A DNA stretch of 64,000 nt from Sulfurospirillum arsenophilum NBRC 109478 (GCF_000813345.1 NZ_BBQF01000001.1:310001-374000), one strand, 5' to 3'. Shown: positions 44,695 through 55,123, counted from the stretch's first letter. Numbers and translations: made by a program. Notes: generated by a model from the letters alone, not told the origin.

Positions 44695-44720
44695 GTGCTA
44701 GGAAACTCCTAGCACACTCT
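44695..44720 (+). terminator. Terminator after hemE
   Basis: Perfect 9-bp stem GTGCTAGGA / TCCTAGCAC with an AAC loop, then TCTTT. A CTTTACATGTAAAG palindrome begins at 44719, touching its T-run. Confidence 0.75.
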
Positions 44721-44740
44721 TTACATGTAAAGGATTTCCC

Positions 44741-45652
44741 ATCAGTCAAATTATCTTTGGACCCATTACTTCCAGACGTTTTGGGCAATCCCTCGGCATA
44801 GACCTTAGCCCCTCATCCAAACAGTGCAATTTTGACTGCCTTTACTGCGAACTCAAAGGGGCAAAAACAGTCGATAAAGTGAGCGATGCACCTCGTGTAC
44901 AAGAAGTGTTAGATGCGCTTACGGAGGCATTGGTAAAGCATCAAAATATTGATGTGATTACCTTGACTGCGAATGGTGAGCCGACACTTTATCCAGAACT
45001 TGGTATGTTGGTGGAAGGCATACTAAAAATCAAAAAAGAGCATAAACTTCTTATTCTTTCCAATGGCGCAACCATTAAAGATCCATCCATTCAAGAAATT
45101 CTTTCAAAATTAGACATCGTTAAACTTTCTTTAGATTGTGTGAGTTCAAAATGCTTTAAAAAGCTTGATCGCGCGCATAAAGGCATTGAGATTGCAGAGA
45201 TTATTGAAGGTATGAAACGTTTTAGAACTCTTTATAAAGGCGAATTGGTCATTGAAATTTTGGTAGTTGAAGGTTTGAATGACACCGAAGAGGAGTTCAA
45301 AGCACTGAACGCAGTTCTGCATGAAATCAAGCCCGATCGCATCGATGTAGGAACGATTGATCGTCCACCAGCTTACGAGGTGAAAGGCGTGAGTATCGAG
45401 AGGTTGGTTGAGCTTACACATCTACTTGTTGGTTTACATGTAAATATCGCCTACAAGAAAAACTATATTCCGCAAAAGCGTACATTTAGTGAAGAAGAAA
45501 TACTTGAACTTCTAAAACGCAGGCCCCAAAGTTTTGAAGATATAGCACTCTGTTTTGATGAACAAAGCCTTGAGTCTCTTCAGCATTTAATAGTGGAAAA
45601 GCGTTTACATGTAAAGAATATTGCAGGGGTAGATTTTTATAAAGTAGTGTAG
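44741..45652 (+). CDS. Radical SAM protein, apparently starting at ATC
   Basis: The protein shows a radical SAM cluster motif CNFDCLYCEL with N-terminal FGPITSRRFGQSLGIDLSP typical of its family, and later LTANGEPTLYPELG and LSLDCVSS. The frame upstream of the cluster motif has no ATG, GTG or TTG down to a stop at 44698-44700. AAAGGA at 44730-44735 lies 5-6 bases before ATC 44741, which would give a 303-residue protein of normal start (x-SQIIFGPITSRR). An internal GTG at 44879 would remove the cluster motif, so it is not the real start. The substrate is unknown. A sequence error at the first codon is the main alternative. Confidence 0.8.
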   Translation: MSQIIFGPITSRRFGQSLGIDLSPSSKQCNFDCLYCELKGAKTVDKVSDAPRVQEVLDALTEALVKHQNIDVITLTANGEPTLYPELGMLVEGILKIKKEHKLLILSNGATIKDPSIQEILSKLDIVKLSLDCVSSKCFKKLDRAHKGIEIAEIIEGMKRFRTLYKGELVIEILVVEGLNDTEEEFKALNAVLHEIKPDRIDVGTIDRPPAYEVKGVSIERLVELTHLLVGLHVNIAYKKNYIPQKRTFSEEEILELLKRRPQSFEDIALCFDEQSLESLQHLIVEKRLHVKNIAGVDFYKVV

Positions 45653-45671
45653 TGGGCGAAACCGCCCACTA
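45650..45671. terminator. Terminator between radical SAM and TRAP permease genes
   Basis: Perfect 9-bp GC-rich stem TAGTGGGCG / CGCCCACTA with loop AAAC between convergent genes, overlapping the stop codon region of the radical SAM gene. Confidence 0.8.
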
Positions 45672-45675
45672 TGAA

Positions 45676-47751
45676 TTATGCAAGTGCCAACTGCTGTTTT
45701 TTGTATTTAATTCTTTGTCCGAAATAGATGAATCCATAAATTCCAAGACCAATCACATAAGCGATATAGTGACTTGGTAATCCAAGCTTTGTTGCCATCA
45801 GTTTAGGTAGCATTAAAAATGGAATAACAACAATCAAGCCGATACGCTCAATGGTGTTGATCTTTGTAAGAACAAAACTTTGTGTTGCCGAGGTAAAGGC
45901 AAACATACCAAGCACTGCTCCACCAAAAATAAGCGCTATTTCAAACGGATTGGTAATCCATAGCCATTTAGATGCGTTATTTGGATCGCTTGGATCGACA
46001 CCACCGATCAGTAGAAGTTCATTATTGAAAAAGAACATATACGGTAAAAGTGCTGTACGCATATCGTAAATGAAGGATTGCCATCCTGTTACAATAGGAT
46101 CACTTTTGGCAATAGCTGCTGCGGCATAAGCCGCCATACCCACAGGTGGCGTATCATCAGCCAAAATACCAAAATAAAAGACAAACATGTGTGCGGCAAT
46201 CACGGGGATGAGATAGCCGTTATTGGCTGCTAATTCCATAATGATTGGTGCTGTTAAAGATGCCATTACAATGTAGTTTGCAGTCGTTGGAAGCCCCATA
46301 CCAAGCACTAAAGAGACAAACATGGTTAAGAATAGTACGCCTAAAATGTAGCCACCTGAAAGATTATCGATGACTTCTGCAAGGACTAGACCAATACCCG
46401 TAAGGGTTACAGAACCCACGATGATACCAGCAACTGCTGTAGCTGCGGCAATAGAAACCATGTTTTTACCACCCATCACCATACCGTTTCCGATGTCGGC
46501 AAATCCTTCGAAGATAAGTGGAAGCGTTATTTTTTCTTTATTGAGAAATGCTTTAAAAGGTTTTTGGACAACCATGATGATCATTAAAAACATAATGGCG
46601 CTAAAAGCAGCACTTTGCGCGGATTGTTTAAGCACAATAAGCGTGTAAATCAAGAAAAAGATCGGAATAAGATAATGAATACCCCTGATAAAAATAGGCC
46701 ATGTGCGTCCTAGAACACTTGGGTCTTCGCCTTTAAGCCCATGCTTTTTTGCTTCGATGTGAACGATGTAAAAAAGTGCGGCATAACATGTAAACGCAGG
46801 AATAAAAGCTGCAAAAACGATGTCGGTATAATCAAGCCCTAGAAATTCCGCCATAATAAACGCAGCAGCTCCCATAATCGGAGGCATCAACTGACCATTA
46901 ACCGAAGCGGCTGTTTCAACGGCTGCAGCTTTGTGTGCACTAAAACCAAGACGTTTCATGAGTGGAATGGTAAATGTACCAACGGTGACCGTGTTGGCGA
47001 TAGACGAGCCTGAGATCATACCAAACATTCCCGAAGCGGCAACAGCTGCTTTAGCAGGGCCGCCATCGTATCTTCCTAAAATGGTGTAAGAGACTTTGAT
47101 GAAGTATTCACCCGCTCCTGCACGATCAAGGAGTGAGCCAAAAAGAACAAATAAAAAGACGAAACTTGCACTAACGCCGAGAGGTACACCAAAGATACCT
47201 TCTGTTGTGAGTACCATCTGTCCCATAATTTTATTGATACTTGCACCTTTGTGAGCAATCATATCGGGAAGATAAGGACCAAAATAGTCATACAGTAAAA
47301 AGACAACCGCCGCAAGCATTAAAGGCAAACCCATAACCCTTCGTGATGCTTCAAGCACAACCAAAATGGTTGCAATACCGACGATAATGTCAGTCTGTGT
47401 CCATGCCCCTGAACGCATTGCAAGATCTTTGTAGGCATACCATTGGTATAAAATTGCAGCAACGCCTACGAGCATAATGGCAAAGTCATACCATGTAATC
47501 GTTGACTTTAGTTTTGGACTTTTACTGATAGCATGCATTGCAAATGCAAGTGCAATACCAAATGCCAAGTGAATAGCTCTAACATGAGCACTGTTCCCTG
47601 GATCGATGACAATGTAAAGTTGGTATAAAGACCAACAAAAGGCAACGGCAGCGACAAACCAGTATTGCCATGTATTGCTTTCAAAATCTCTATGCCCTTC
47701 AAATTCGCTGATGAGTTTCGCATCATCCAGTCGTTCTTCAAGTGTTTTCAC
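45676..47751 (-). CDS. TRAP transporter fused permease (DctQM type, TAXI system)
   Basis: The 691-residue protein has some 16-18 membrane segments, the small-subunit part first, then the large permease with GSLLDRAGAGEYFIKVSYTI, MFGMISGSSIANTVTVGTF, and LGMGLPTTANYIVMASL. It imports an organic acid with a sodium or proton gradient, using the TAXI binding protein encoded just upstream. A hairpin separates the two genes, which could lower permease output compared with the binding protein. Confidence 0.93.
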   Translation of the reverse strand: MKTLEERLDDAKLISEFEGHRDFESNTWQYWFVAAVAFCWSLYQLYIVIDPGNSAHVRAIHLAFGIALAFAMHAISKSPKLKSTITWYDFAIMLVGVAAILYQWYAYKDLAMRSGAWTQTDIIVGIATILVVLEASRRVMGLPLMLAAVVFLLYDYFGPYLPDMIAHKGASINKIMGQMVLTTEGIFGVPLGVSASFVFLFVLFGSLLDRAGAGEYFIKVSYTILGRYDGGPAKAAVAASGMFGMISGSSIANTVTVGTFTIPLMKRLGFSAHKAAAVETAASVNGQLMPPIMGAAAFIMAEFLGLDYTDIVFAAFIPAFTCYAALFYIVHIEAKKHGLKGEDPSVLGRTWPIFIRGIHYLIPIFFLIYTLIVLKQSAQSAAFSAIMFLMIIMVVQKPFKAFLNKEKITLPLIFEGFADIGNGMVMGGKNMVSIAAATAVAGIIVGSVTLTGIGLVLAEVIDNLSGGYILGVLFLTMFVSLVLGMGLPTTANYIVMASLTAPIIMELAANNGYLIPVIAAHMFVFYFGILADDTPPVGMAAYAAAAIAKSDPIVTGWQSFIYDMRTALLPYMFFFNNELLLIGGVDPSDPNNASKWLWITNPFEIALIFGGAVLGMFAFTSATQSFVLTKINTIERIGLIVVIPFLMLPKLMATKLGLPSHYIAYVIGLGIYGFIYFGQRIKYKKQQLALA

Positions 47752-47776
47752 GCGTTAACCCTTTATGTGAATCTAT

Positions 47777-47801
47777 AAGGCTTTTTTTTTCAAAAAGCCT
47801 T
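47777..47801. terminator. Hairpin between TAXI binding protein and permease
   Basis: Stem AAGGCTTTTT / AAAAAGCCTT around a 5-base loop. On the minus strand it follows the binding-protein gene and is probably a partial terminator. A palindrome TTACATGTAA begins at 47800. Confidence 0.6.
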
Positions 47802-47824
47802 ACATGTAAAAATAGTTTGTAGAG

Positions 47825-48778
47825 TTATTTAAGAAGTCCAGCTTCTTTAAATGCCTTAATTGCACCTGGATGTTGTGGTACGCTTAAGCCTTCAAGTAGG
47901 CTCTCTTTGGTAATGGTTTTGTAAGAAGGGTGAAGTTCTTTAAATTTGTCAAAGTTGTCAAGAATGGTTTTAACAACTTGGTAAACCACTTCATCTTTCA
48001 CCTTGCTGCTAGTGATAAGAACCGCTTTGACACCAATGCTTGGAATATCATTGGGTACGCCTTTGTAGTATGAACCAGAAATTGTACCTTTTGCATAGTA
48101 AGGATATTTTTTAACCAATGCATCAATCGCTGGACCTTCGATAGGAACAATGTTGATGTCTACAGAGTTTGATGCGTCTTTGATGTTAGCTGTTGGATGA
48201 CCTGCTACGAAGAAGTAACCATCGATATGGTTGTCTTGAAGCATCGTTGGACCTTCTGTAGATTTAAGCTCATTAGCCAAAGATAAGTCTGAGCGTTTAA
48301 TGCCAAGTGCTTCAAAAACAACATCAACCGTCATGTTGGTTCCCGAACCTGGTGAGTCTAAGTTGAGCTTTTTCCCTTTAAGATCAGCCATGGTTTTGAT
48401 GCCTGATTTTTGGCTCACAACAAGGGCAAGAAGTTCTGGGTAAATAGCAATCGCACTACGAAGTTCTGGAACAGCAGCAGCACCGGTAAATTTACCTTCG
48501 CCCTTGAACGCTTGGTAAGCGGTGTCACTTTGTGAAATACCAAAATCAAGCTCGCCTGCTTTGATGGTGTTGACATTATAAACCGAACCACCTGTAGACT
48601 CTACGGAGCATCTCATGTTGGTCTCTTTTTTGTTTTTGTTTACCATTTGACAGATAGCACCACCGGTTGGATAGTACGTTCCTGTAACACCACCCGTACC
48701 AATCGTGATAAATTCTGCTGCAAACATTGGAACACTCAGTGCTCCAGCAAGAGCTAACGTAACAAGTTTCTTTTGCAT
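47825..48778 (-). CDS. TAXI-family TRAP solute-binding protein
   Basis: The 317-residue protein has a signal peptide (KLVTLALAGALSVPMFAA) and the TAXI start FITIGTGGVTGTYYPTGGAI, then GISQSDTAYQAF, LDSPGSGTNMTVDVV. TAXI proteins deliver acids such as glutamate or 2-oxoglutarate to fused TRAP permeases; the ligand is unknown here. AAAGGAG precedes the ATG by 6 bases. Confidence 0.93.
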   Translation of the reverse strand: MQKKLVTLALAGALSVPMFAAEFITIGTGGVTGTYYPTGGAICQMVNKNKKETNMRCSVESTGGSVYNVNTIKAGELDFGISQSDTAYQAFKGEGKFTGAAAVPELRSAIAIYPELLALVVSQKSGIKTMADLKGKKLNLDSPGSGTNMTVDVVFEALGIKRSDLSLANELKSTEGPTMLQDNHIDGYFFVAGHPTANIKDASNSVDINIVPIEGPAIDALVKKYPYYAKGTISGSYYKGVPNDIPSIGVKAVLITSSKVKDEVVYQVVKTILDNFDKFKELHPSYKTITKESLLEGLSVPQHPGAIKAFKEAGLLK

Positions 48779-48923
48779 ATAGACTCCTTTTAATTTTGAT
48801 ATTTAATCCTACAACCTTTCTTCTTACTTTTAATTGAATAAATTGGTATATCAATCTATAAATTATGTTTTTTTTAAGATTTGTGTGACAAAAAACTTTT
48901 TAATCAATTTGTTCAAATATGTC

Positions 48924-48952
48924 TTGACAATAAAGTATTTTTTAACTATAAT
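48924..48952 (+). promoter_or_regulatory. Sigma70 promoter of tRNA-Asn
   Basis: TTGACA (48924-48929) and TATAAT (48947-48952) with 17-base spacing, both perfect, end 20 bases before the tRNA. A full -35 is uncommon in this group and fits a stable RNA gene. Confidence 0.9.
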
Positions 48953-48972
48953 TTCGACCTCATTCAAAGTGT

Positions 48973-49047
48973 TCCGAATTAGCTCAGCGGTAGAGTAGGT
49001 GACTGTTAATCACTTGGTCGCAGGTTCGAATCCTGCATTCGGAGCCA
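48973..49047 (+). tRNA. tRNA-Asn (GTT)
   Basis: A full cloverleaf: acceptor TCCGAAT / ATTCGGA, D-arm GCTCAGCGGTAGAGT, anticodon GTT at 49005-49007 in loop CTGTTAA, T-arm GCAGGTTCGAATCCTGC, discriminator G and encoded CCA. It is a single gene with its own promoter. Confidence 0.96.
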
Positions 49048-49235
49048 CTCTTTTTTAATCCCCTAAAATTCGATATTTCAATCAAATTTATTTTCAAAAT
49101 ATTTCCAAGTGTGTGTCATGCAAGCATCAGAAATGTTCTATGTTGCTTTTTAATACATTTTCTATTATGATCGTCGCAAACATGTGTCGTATTTGCTAAA
49201 TATGATAATACAAACGCAAAAGGACAAACACTACA

Positions 49236-49535
49236 ATGGTCAGTGCACTTTCCGCATTAATGCAAGAAAAATTCAATACCCTCAAAGAGTATCAAATCAT
49301 TGAATTTAAAAAATATCCTTGGTATGATCCTACTGCTAAAAAAATTGGTAGTATGGGGCGATGGTCTTATCCAAACGTTAAAACCAAGTCAACGCCTGAT
49401 GGAACGGTTAAACTCGAATGGGAGATTGACAGTCAAACCGTTAAAGCACTGGAAAGACGCGGATTGATCAATGCAATTGAATTTGGTGTAGGCGTTAGAG
49501 GAAAATTTCCTATAAAATATGAAATTGTCGAGTAA
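49236..49535 (+). CDS. Small orphan protein
   Basis: The 99-residue protein (MVSALSALMQEKFNTLKEY at the start) has no signal peptide or membrane segment and no motif I recognise. The mix of charged and aromatic residues (KKYPWYDPTAKK, GRWSYPNV) looks like a real soluble protein. GATAAT at 49204-49209 could be a -10. AAAGGA lies about 10 bases before ATG 49236, rather far; ATG 49260 is an alternative start. It stands alone between the tRNA and a decayed region. Confidence 0.6.
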   Translation: MVSALSALMQEKFNTLKEYQIIEFKKYPWYDPTAKKIGSMGRWSYPNVKTKSTPDGTVKLEWEIDSQTVKALERRGLINAIEFGVGVRGKFPIKYEIVE

Positions 49536-50166
49536 ATAACCCCCTTCGTTTCAGACTTAAAAGGCTCTATACGTTTACATGTAAGCTTTTTATTTTGCAT
49601 ATAAATATTATTTTATGACACAAACTGTGACGCGCTTAAGCTATCATACTTGAGAATATAGCAATAAAATACTTTCAAGTTAAAGAAGGTATTTTAAAAA
49701 AATCAATAAAGCGCAACTATGAAACTGATTGAATTTTCGGACACGCATTTAGACTTTAATGATTTAGATATGCTTTCAAATACAAGCACCTACTTGTGTA
49801 CTTCAAAACCTAATATTTATATAAAATATTTCCCCACAATAAGCTTATAATTTTTAGAATTATTTCATATTATAAAAAAGCATTTATAGATATCTCAATT
49901 AGCCATGAGATGAAAAAAAAAGAGATATCAGAAGGAAAGTTGAAAGAGGTTATGCGTGATAGATAAATTATTTTTTTATAGATAGAGAAGTAACAAACTT
50001 GGGAAAAATTATAGAGATAAATCTATTTTTGAGAGTGTTTAACGAGTATTTTCGCCTAACATTTAAAAGCTAGACTGTTCAAAACGCTCAAAAATATCTT
50101 GAATTAAAGCAAAATAACTAGATTTATTAGATAAAGTTAGAGTTACTAAAATTAGGATGATAATAT
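49536..50166. other. AT-rich decayed stretch without intact genes
   Basis: About 630 bases with no complete gene. It holds one TTACATGTAA (49575), a short stub that resembles the start of a metallophosphoesterase (49719), and a second open remnant with HEMKKKEISEGKLKEVMR near 49905-49965. Otherwise I see nothing but AT-rich sequence and the upstream region of the phosphate transporter gene. Confidence 0.6.
49719..49850 (+). pseudogene. Stub resembling the N-terminus of an SbcD-type metallophosphoesterase
   Basis: The first 17 codons read MKLIEFSDTHLDFNDLD, with the D-x-H metal motif of calcineurin-like phosphoesterases of the DNA exonuclease type. The remaining codons to TAA at 49848 show no family features. 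Relatives are several hundred residues long. It is probably a remnant of a deleted gene; chance resemblance over a short stretch is possible. Confidence 0.45.
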
Positions 50167-51651
50167 ATGTTTGTACTTTGGGATGCCTTAAATGATGTTG
50201 GTGCTCTGACAATTGGTTTATTGCTTTTATCGTTAGCTATTGCTCTGTTTTATGAAATGATTAATGGTTTTCACGATACTGCGAATGCAGTTGCTATGAT
50301 CATTTATACGCATTCGATGAAGGCAAAGTATTCTGTCATTATGTCGGGTATTATGAATTTTTTAGGTGTTTTAATGGGTGGTATCGGTGTTGCCTACGCT
50401 ATTGTTCACTTACTCCCTCTTGATATAATGGTTGAAACAAATCAAAATGCTGCATTAGCAATGGTCTACTCACTTCTCATTTCTGCCGTTATTTGGAATT
50501 TTGGTACATGGTATTTTGCACTACCCGTTTCGAGTTCACATTCTCTTATTGGATCTATCATTGGCGTTAGTGCTACTTTTGGTATTTTAAATGGTTTTGA
50601 TCTTTCGCATAGTGTCAATTGGAAAGTCGTTTATACCGTTTTAACAGGACTGGCTTTATCTCCTGTTATTGGTTTTGGTTTTGCATTCATTCTTATGAAA
50701 TTAAGCAGAAAATATATTGATAATCCAAAATTATTTAAATCACCCAATGATGAAGAAAAAAGAAAACACCCTAGTTTCTTAGCACGTATGGGAATTGTTG
50801 CAACCGGTGCAGGTGTAAGTTTTGCACATGGATCAAATGATGGTCAAAAAGGTATCGGTCTTATTATGATCATTCTTATTGGTATTTTACCTAATTATTA
50901 TGCACTCAATATGGACTCACATCACTATAAAATAGCACAAACAAGAGATGCCGCAAACAATTTAGCAAAGTTTTATGAAGACAACAGTGAAACAATCGTA
51001 CAACTTGTCAATGAAAAGAGACTTATCAGCGCACTCAAAACAAACAAGACCATTGCAGAATGCAATGTTGATCAAATTCACTCCACAATCTCATCCGTTG
51101 CCACTAAATTGAACGATCTAAACTCTTATTCAGAACTTACAGCAAAAGACAGATGGAGCGTTCGTACATCTATTTTATGTTCAGATAACTTTTTTGCTCA
51201 AGCCGAAAAAATTTATTTAATTTTAGATAAAGATAAATCTGACTACATCGCCAGTCAGAGAAAATCTATTGTTGCTCCTATCGAATACGCACCATATTGG
51301 GTTATTATGGCGGTTGCTTTAGCGATAGGAATTGGTACGATGATAGGCTATAAAAGAATTGTACACACGATTGGTGAAAAAATTGGTGCTAAGCCGATTA
51401 ACTATATGCAAGGAACGGTCGCACAAGCAACCGCGATGATAACAATTGTATTAGCGAACATGGCGCATGCCCCTGTTAGTACGACGCATATTTTATCCAG
51501 TGCGGTGACGGGTTCTATGGTTGCAGAACCTGATGGTGGTATACAAAAAGGTATTGTTAAAGTGATTATTCTCTCTTGGCTTTTCACATTGCCCGTTACT
51601 GCTTTACTTGGTTCAGCGATTTATATGGGACTTAATTTTTTCCTAAAATAA
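50167..51651 (+). CDS. Pit-family inorganic phosphate transporter
   Basis: The 494-residue membrane protein has both duplicated PiT signatures: YEMINGFHDTANAVAMIIY, then GVSFAHGSNDGQKGIGLIMI and NMAHAPVSTTHILSSAVTG. A cytoplasmic loop of about 130 charged residues lies between the halves. It takes up phosphate with protons or metal phosphate, and often lets arsenate in, which matters in an arsenate-respiring cell. It is transcribed alone. Confidence 0.93.
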   Translation: MFVLWDALNDVGALTIGLLLLSLAIALFYEMINGFHDTANAVAMIIYTHSMKAKYSVIMSGIMNFLGVLMGGIGVAYAIVHLLPLDIMVETNQNAALAMVYSLLISAVIWNFGTWYFALPVSSSHSLIGSIIGVSATFGILNGFDLSHSVNWKVVYTVLTGLALSPVIGFGFAFILMKLSRKYIDNPKLFKSPNDEEKRKHPSFLARMGIVATGAGVSFAHGSNDGQKGIGLIMIILIGILPNYYALNMDSHHYKIAQTRDAANNLAKFYEDNSETIVQLVNEKRLISALKTNKTIAECNVDQIHSTISSVATKLNDLNSYSELTAKDRWSVRTSILCSDNFFAQAEKIYLILDKDKSDYIASQRKSIVAPIEYAPYWVIMAVALAIGIGTMIGYKRIVHTIGEKIGAKPINYMQGTVAQATAMITIVLANMAHAPVSTTHILSSAVTGSMVAEPDGGIQKGIVKVIILSWLFTLPVTALLGSAIYMGLNFFLK

Positions 51652-51721
51652 GATGATTATTTTTTAAGACACCCCTTGTTCCAAAGGATGTTATAATTTT
51701 GCATTATTGCAAAGGAAATGT

Positions 51722-52651
51722 ATGCGTGTAGGAGTCATCGGAGCGGGTGGTGTCGGTGTTGAGTTGGTAAACTACCTTTTAACACTGGGGAATATGAGTG
51801 AAATTGTCTTAGTCAACCGCAATAAAGAGAAAGCTTGGGCGGAAATCGAAGATTTTTCGTATGTTTCTTCTTTTACCTACGCGCGAAATACACGCTTGCA
51901 TCATGGGGATTATGCTGATTGCAAGGAGTGTGATGTTATTGTCATCACAGCAGGTGCGCAGCTTAAAGGCAATCAAACCAGAGACGAACTCTTAGGTGAA
52001 AATGCTTTACTGATTAAAAGTATGGTGCGAGAACTTTATCAGTATGCACCAAACGCTATTCTTCTTATGGTGACCAATCCTGTCGATGTTTTAACGCATA
52101 TCGCTTTTAAAGAAGGACTTTACCCTAAAGAGCGACTTATCAGTGCGGGGACATTGGTTGATACGGCGCGTTTTATGAAAATTGTCAGTAAAAAAGTAGG
52201 CATTGATCCTAAAAATATCTATGGTTTTGTTTTGGGCGAACATGGGAAAGGAAGTACGATTCCTTGGAGTATTTGCAACATTTGTGGTTTAGATGTCGAT
52301 ACGTTTTGCTCCCTCAACGGCTTACCCCAGCTGGATAAGGCGCAGATTTACCATGATGTCATCAATGCTGGTTTTGAGATTTTTCACAAAAAAGGCAATA
52401 CCAACCATAGCATAGCCGCAAGTGTTTTTCGCATCATTCGTGCAATTGCCAACAACGAGCACTCTGTACTTCCACTGGGTGTTTACTTAGAAGGTGAGTA
52501 TGGGCTTCACGATGTTGTGCTCAATGTTCCTGTTGTCGTCACCAAAGCGGGGGCAAGTAAAATCCTCAATTACAAACTTTTACCTGAAGAGCTTGAAGCT
52601 TTACATGTAAGCGCAAAAGTCATGCAAAAAATGGCACGCGAGGTGCTTTAA
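51722..52651 (+). CDS. Lactate/malate dehydrogenase-family enzyme of uncertain substrate
   Basis: The 309-residue enzyme has the NAD fold [18 protein letters not shown], the catalytic pair region [12 protein letters not shown] (Asp, Arg) and the catalytic His in [12 protein letters not shown]. The specificity loop reads [14 protein letters not shown]. At the position that is Gln in lactate and Arg in malate dehydrogenases it has Leu, so the substrate is uncertain; a bulkier 2-oxo acid is possible. Start ATG 51722 has AAAGGA before it. It ends with a 4-base overlap to the convergent phosphoketolase gene. Confidence 0.85.
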   Translation: MRVGVIGAGGVGVELVNYLLTLGNMSEIVLVNRNKEKAWAEIEDFSYVSSFTYARNTRLHHGDYADCKECDVIVITAGAQLKGNQTRDELLGENALLIKSMVRELYQYAPNAILLMVTNPVDVLTHIAFKEGLYPKERLISAGTLVDTARFMKIVSKKVGIDPKNIYGFVLGEHGKGSTIPWSICNICGLDVDTFCSLNGLPQLDKAQIYHDVINAGFEIFHKKGNTNHSIAASVFRIIRAIANNEHSVLPLGVYLEGEYGLHDVVLNVPVVVTKAGASKILNYKLLPEELEALHVSAKVMQKMAREVL

Positions 52652-55014
52652 AGCGACCTCGTCCACTTCCAGTTTAAAATCTCCGGCATATCTTGCCCGT
52701 ACGTTTCGATGTATGTTTTATGCTCCGTTAGTTTTGCACGCATTTTTTGTTTAATAGCCTCTGCATGAGCATGCATTTTAGGGACGCGATCCATTACATC
52801 CATGACCAAGTGAAATCGGTCCATATCATTTAAAACCACCATATCAAAGGGTGTTGTGGTTGTTCCCTCTTCTTTGTAACCTCTTACATGTAAATGGTCG
52901 TGATTCGCTCTTCTATATGCCAAACGGTGAATCAACCACGGATAACCATGATAGGCAAAAATGGTAGGAGTATCTTTAGGGAAAAGGGCATCAAAGGCTT
53001 CATGAGAGAGCCCATGAGGATGCTCTTCTTGGGGTTCGAGTGCCATAAGGTCAACAACATTGATAAAGCGCATTTTGAGTTCAGGTGCCAAGTCGTGTAA
53101 AATACTCACTGCTGCGAGCATTTCTAGCGTTGGAACATCGCCACAACACGCCATCACAACATCAGGCTCACCTTCATTATCATTGCTTGCCCACTCCCAA
53201 ATACCAATGCCTTTTTCACAATGCGTTATCGCTTCTTTCATACCAAGCCACTGCAATTCAGGCTGTTTACCTGCAACGATGACATTGATGGAGTCGCGAC
53301 TTTTAAGACAATGCTCTCCCACCCATAAAAGCGTGTTGGCATCGGGTGGAAAGTAAACATTGACAATGTGTGCTTTTTTGTTCACCACAACATCGATAAA
53401 CCCAGGGTCTTGATGTGAAAAACCGTTGTGATCTTGACGCCAAACGTGTGAAGTCAAAAGATAGTTGAGCGATGCAATAGGTTTACGCCATGGAATTTCA
53501 CGACTGGTCACTTTCAGCCATTTAGCGTGTTGGTTAAACATGGAGTCGATGATGTGGATAAATGCTTCGTAGCATGAGAAAAAGCCATGACGTCCTGTTA
53601 GCAAATAACCCTCTAGCCAGCCTTGGCAGGTATGTTCGGAGAGTATTTCCATGACTCTACCATCTTGAGCGAGGTGGTCATCAGAGTCGTAGTGTTCTGC
53701 CATCCAAACACGATTGGTGATTTCAAAAAGCGCACCTAAGCGATTGGACGCCGTTTCATCAGGTCCAAAAACGCGAAAATTTTGCATATTAGCAACCATC
53801 ACATCACGCAGGTAATTTCCTAAAGTACGTGTGGACTCTGCAATTACAAGACCCGGTGCTTTGACTTCTACCGCATAGTTTTTAAAATCAGGCATATGCA
53901 AGTCTTTGAGTAAATCCCCACCATTAGTATGAGGGTTCGCTCCCATGCGTTTTGTCCCTTTGGGTGCAAGATTTGCCAGTTCTGGAAGAAGCGTACCGTT
54001 TGCATCAAAAAGCTCTTCAGGTTTATAACTTTTCATCCAGTTTTCAAGGATCGTGATGTGTTCAGGTTTTTTATCAAGCTCGGAAAGCGGAACTTGGTGT
54101 GAACGCCATGAGCCTTCGGTTTTGAGTCCATCAACCTTTTTAGGACCCGTCCAGCCTTTAGGACTTCGAAGGATGATCAGAGGCCAGCGAGGACGTGTTG
54201 TATTGCCTTTATTTCGGGCTTCATGCCAAATGGTTTTAATTTTAGCGATGATGACATCTAAGGTCTCTGCCATTTTTTGATGCATAGCCATAGGCTCATC
54301 GCCCTCAACAAAGTAAGGCTCATAGCCATAACCGATGAAGAGTTTTTCAAGCTCATCGTGCGAGATACGTGAAAGTACAGTTGGATTGGCGATCTTGTAG
54401 CCGTTGAGATGTAAGATGGGAAGCACTGCACCATCACGTTTTGGATCTAAAAATTTGTTAGAGTGCCATGCGGTTGCAAGAGGGCCTGTTTCGGCTTCCC
54501 CATCGCCCACGACACAACATGCGATGAGCTCAGGGTTATCAAATACCGCACCATAAGCATGTGAAACCACGTAACCCAGTTCGCCTCCTTCATGGATGGA
54601 ACCAGGCGTTTCAGGTGCGGCATGGCTTGGAATGCCTCCAGGAAAAGAGAACTGTTTGAAGAGTTTTTGTAACCCTTTTTCATCTTGCGAGATGTCAGGA
54701 TAGACTTCGCTGTAAGTGCCCTCTAAGTAGGTGTTAGCAACCACGGCAGGTCCGCCGTGCCCAGGTCCAGCCATAAAAAGCATATTAAGGTCGTCTTTTT
54801 GGATGATACGGTTCATGTGCGCATAAATGAAATTAAGCCCTGGCGTTGTGCCCCAATGCCCTAAAAGTCGAGGTTTTATATGTTTTAAACTCAGAGGTTC
54901 TTTTAAAAGTGGGTTTTCAAGTAGGTAAATTTGTCCAACGGAAAGATAATTAGCAGCACGCCAATAAGCGTTGATGCGCTTTAATTCAGATGATGAAAGC
55001 GGTTCGTATCCCAT
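52648..55014 (-). CDS. xfp: Phosphoketolase (xylulose 5-phosphate/fructose 6-phosphate)
   Basis: The 788-residue thiamine diphosphate enzyme has the family landmarks [39 protein letters not shown] and [20 protein letters not shown]. It splits xylulose 5-phosphate or fructose 6-phosphate to acetyl phosphate. That is notable in a group usually short of sugar catabolism; it may serve overflow or pentose recycling. GGAGG stands before the start. It is transcribed alone on this strand. Confidence 0.95.
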   Translation of the reverse strand: MGYEPLSSSELKRINAYWRAANYLSVGQIYLLENPLLKEPLSLKHIKPRLLGHWGTTPGLNFIYAHMNRIIQKDDLNMLFMAGPGHGGPAVVANTYLEGTYSEVYPDISQDEKGLQKLFKQFSFPGGIPSHAAPETPGSIHEGGELGYVVSHAYGAVFDNPELIACCVVGDGEAETGPLATAWHSNKFLDPKRDGAVLPILHLNGYKIANPTVLSRISHDELEKLFIGYGYEPYFVEGDEPMAMHQKMAETLDVIIAKIKTIWHEARNKGNTTRPRWPLIILRSPKGWTGPKKVDGLKTEGSWRSHQVPLSELDKKPEHITILENWMKSYKPEELFDANGTLLPELANLAPKGTKRMGANPHTNGGDLLKDLHMPDFKNYAVEVKAPGLVIAESTRTLGNYLRDVMVANMQNFRVFGPDETASNRLGALFEITNRVWMAEHYDSDDHLAQDGRVMEILSEHTCQGWLEGYLLTGRHGFFSCYEAFIHIIDSMFNQHAKWLKVTSREIPWRKPIASLNYLLTSHVWRQDHNGFSHQDPGFIDVVVNKKAHIVNVYFPPDANTLLWVGEHCLKSRDSINVIVAGKQPELQWLGMKEAITHCEKGIGIWEWASNDNEGEPDVVMACCGDVPTLEMLAAVSILHDLAPELKMRFINVVDLMALEPQEEHPHGLSHEAFDALFPKDTPTIFAYHGYPWLIHRLAYRRANHDHLHVRGYKEEGTTTTPFDMVVLNDMDRFHLVMDVMDRVPKMHAHAEAIKQKMRAKLTEHKTYIETYGQDMPEILNWKWTRSL

Positions 55015-55123
55015 GTAATCCTCCAGCGAAGATGAGTCGTACGGTTATGCTACTTCAATTTTACTTAAAGCACATTGGGGTTGTGTTATGATTTTGTCTT
55101 TATTTGACCCAAAGGACGTTTTC

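Noticed and set aside
49905-49965. Short frame with HEMKKKEISEGKLKEVMRDR
   Set aside because: Too short and without start context to call a gene; noted only as part of the decayed stretch.
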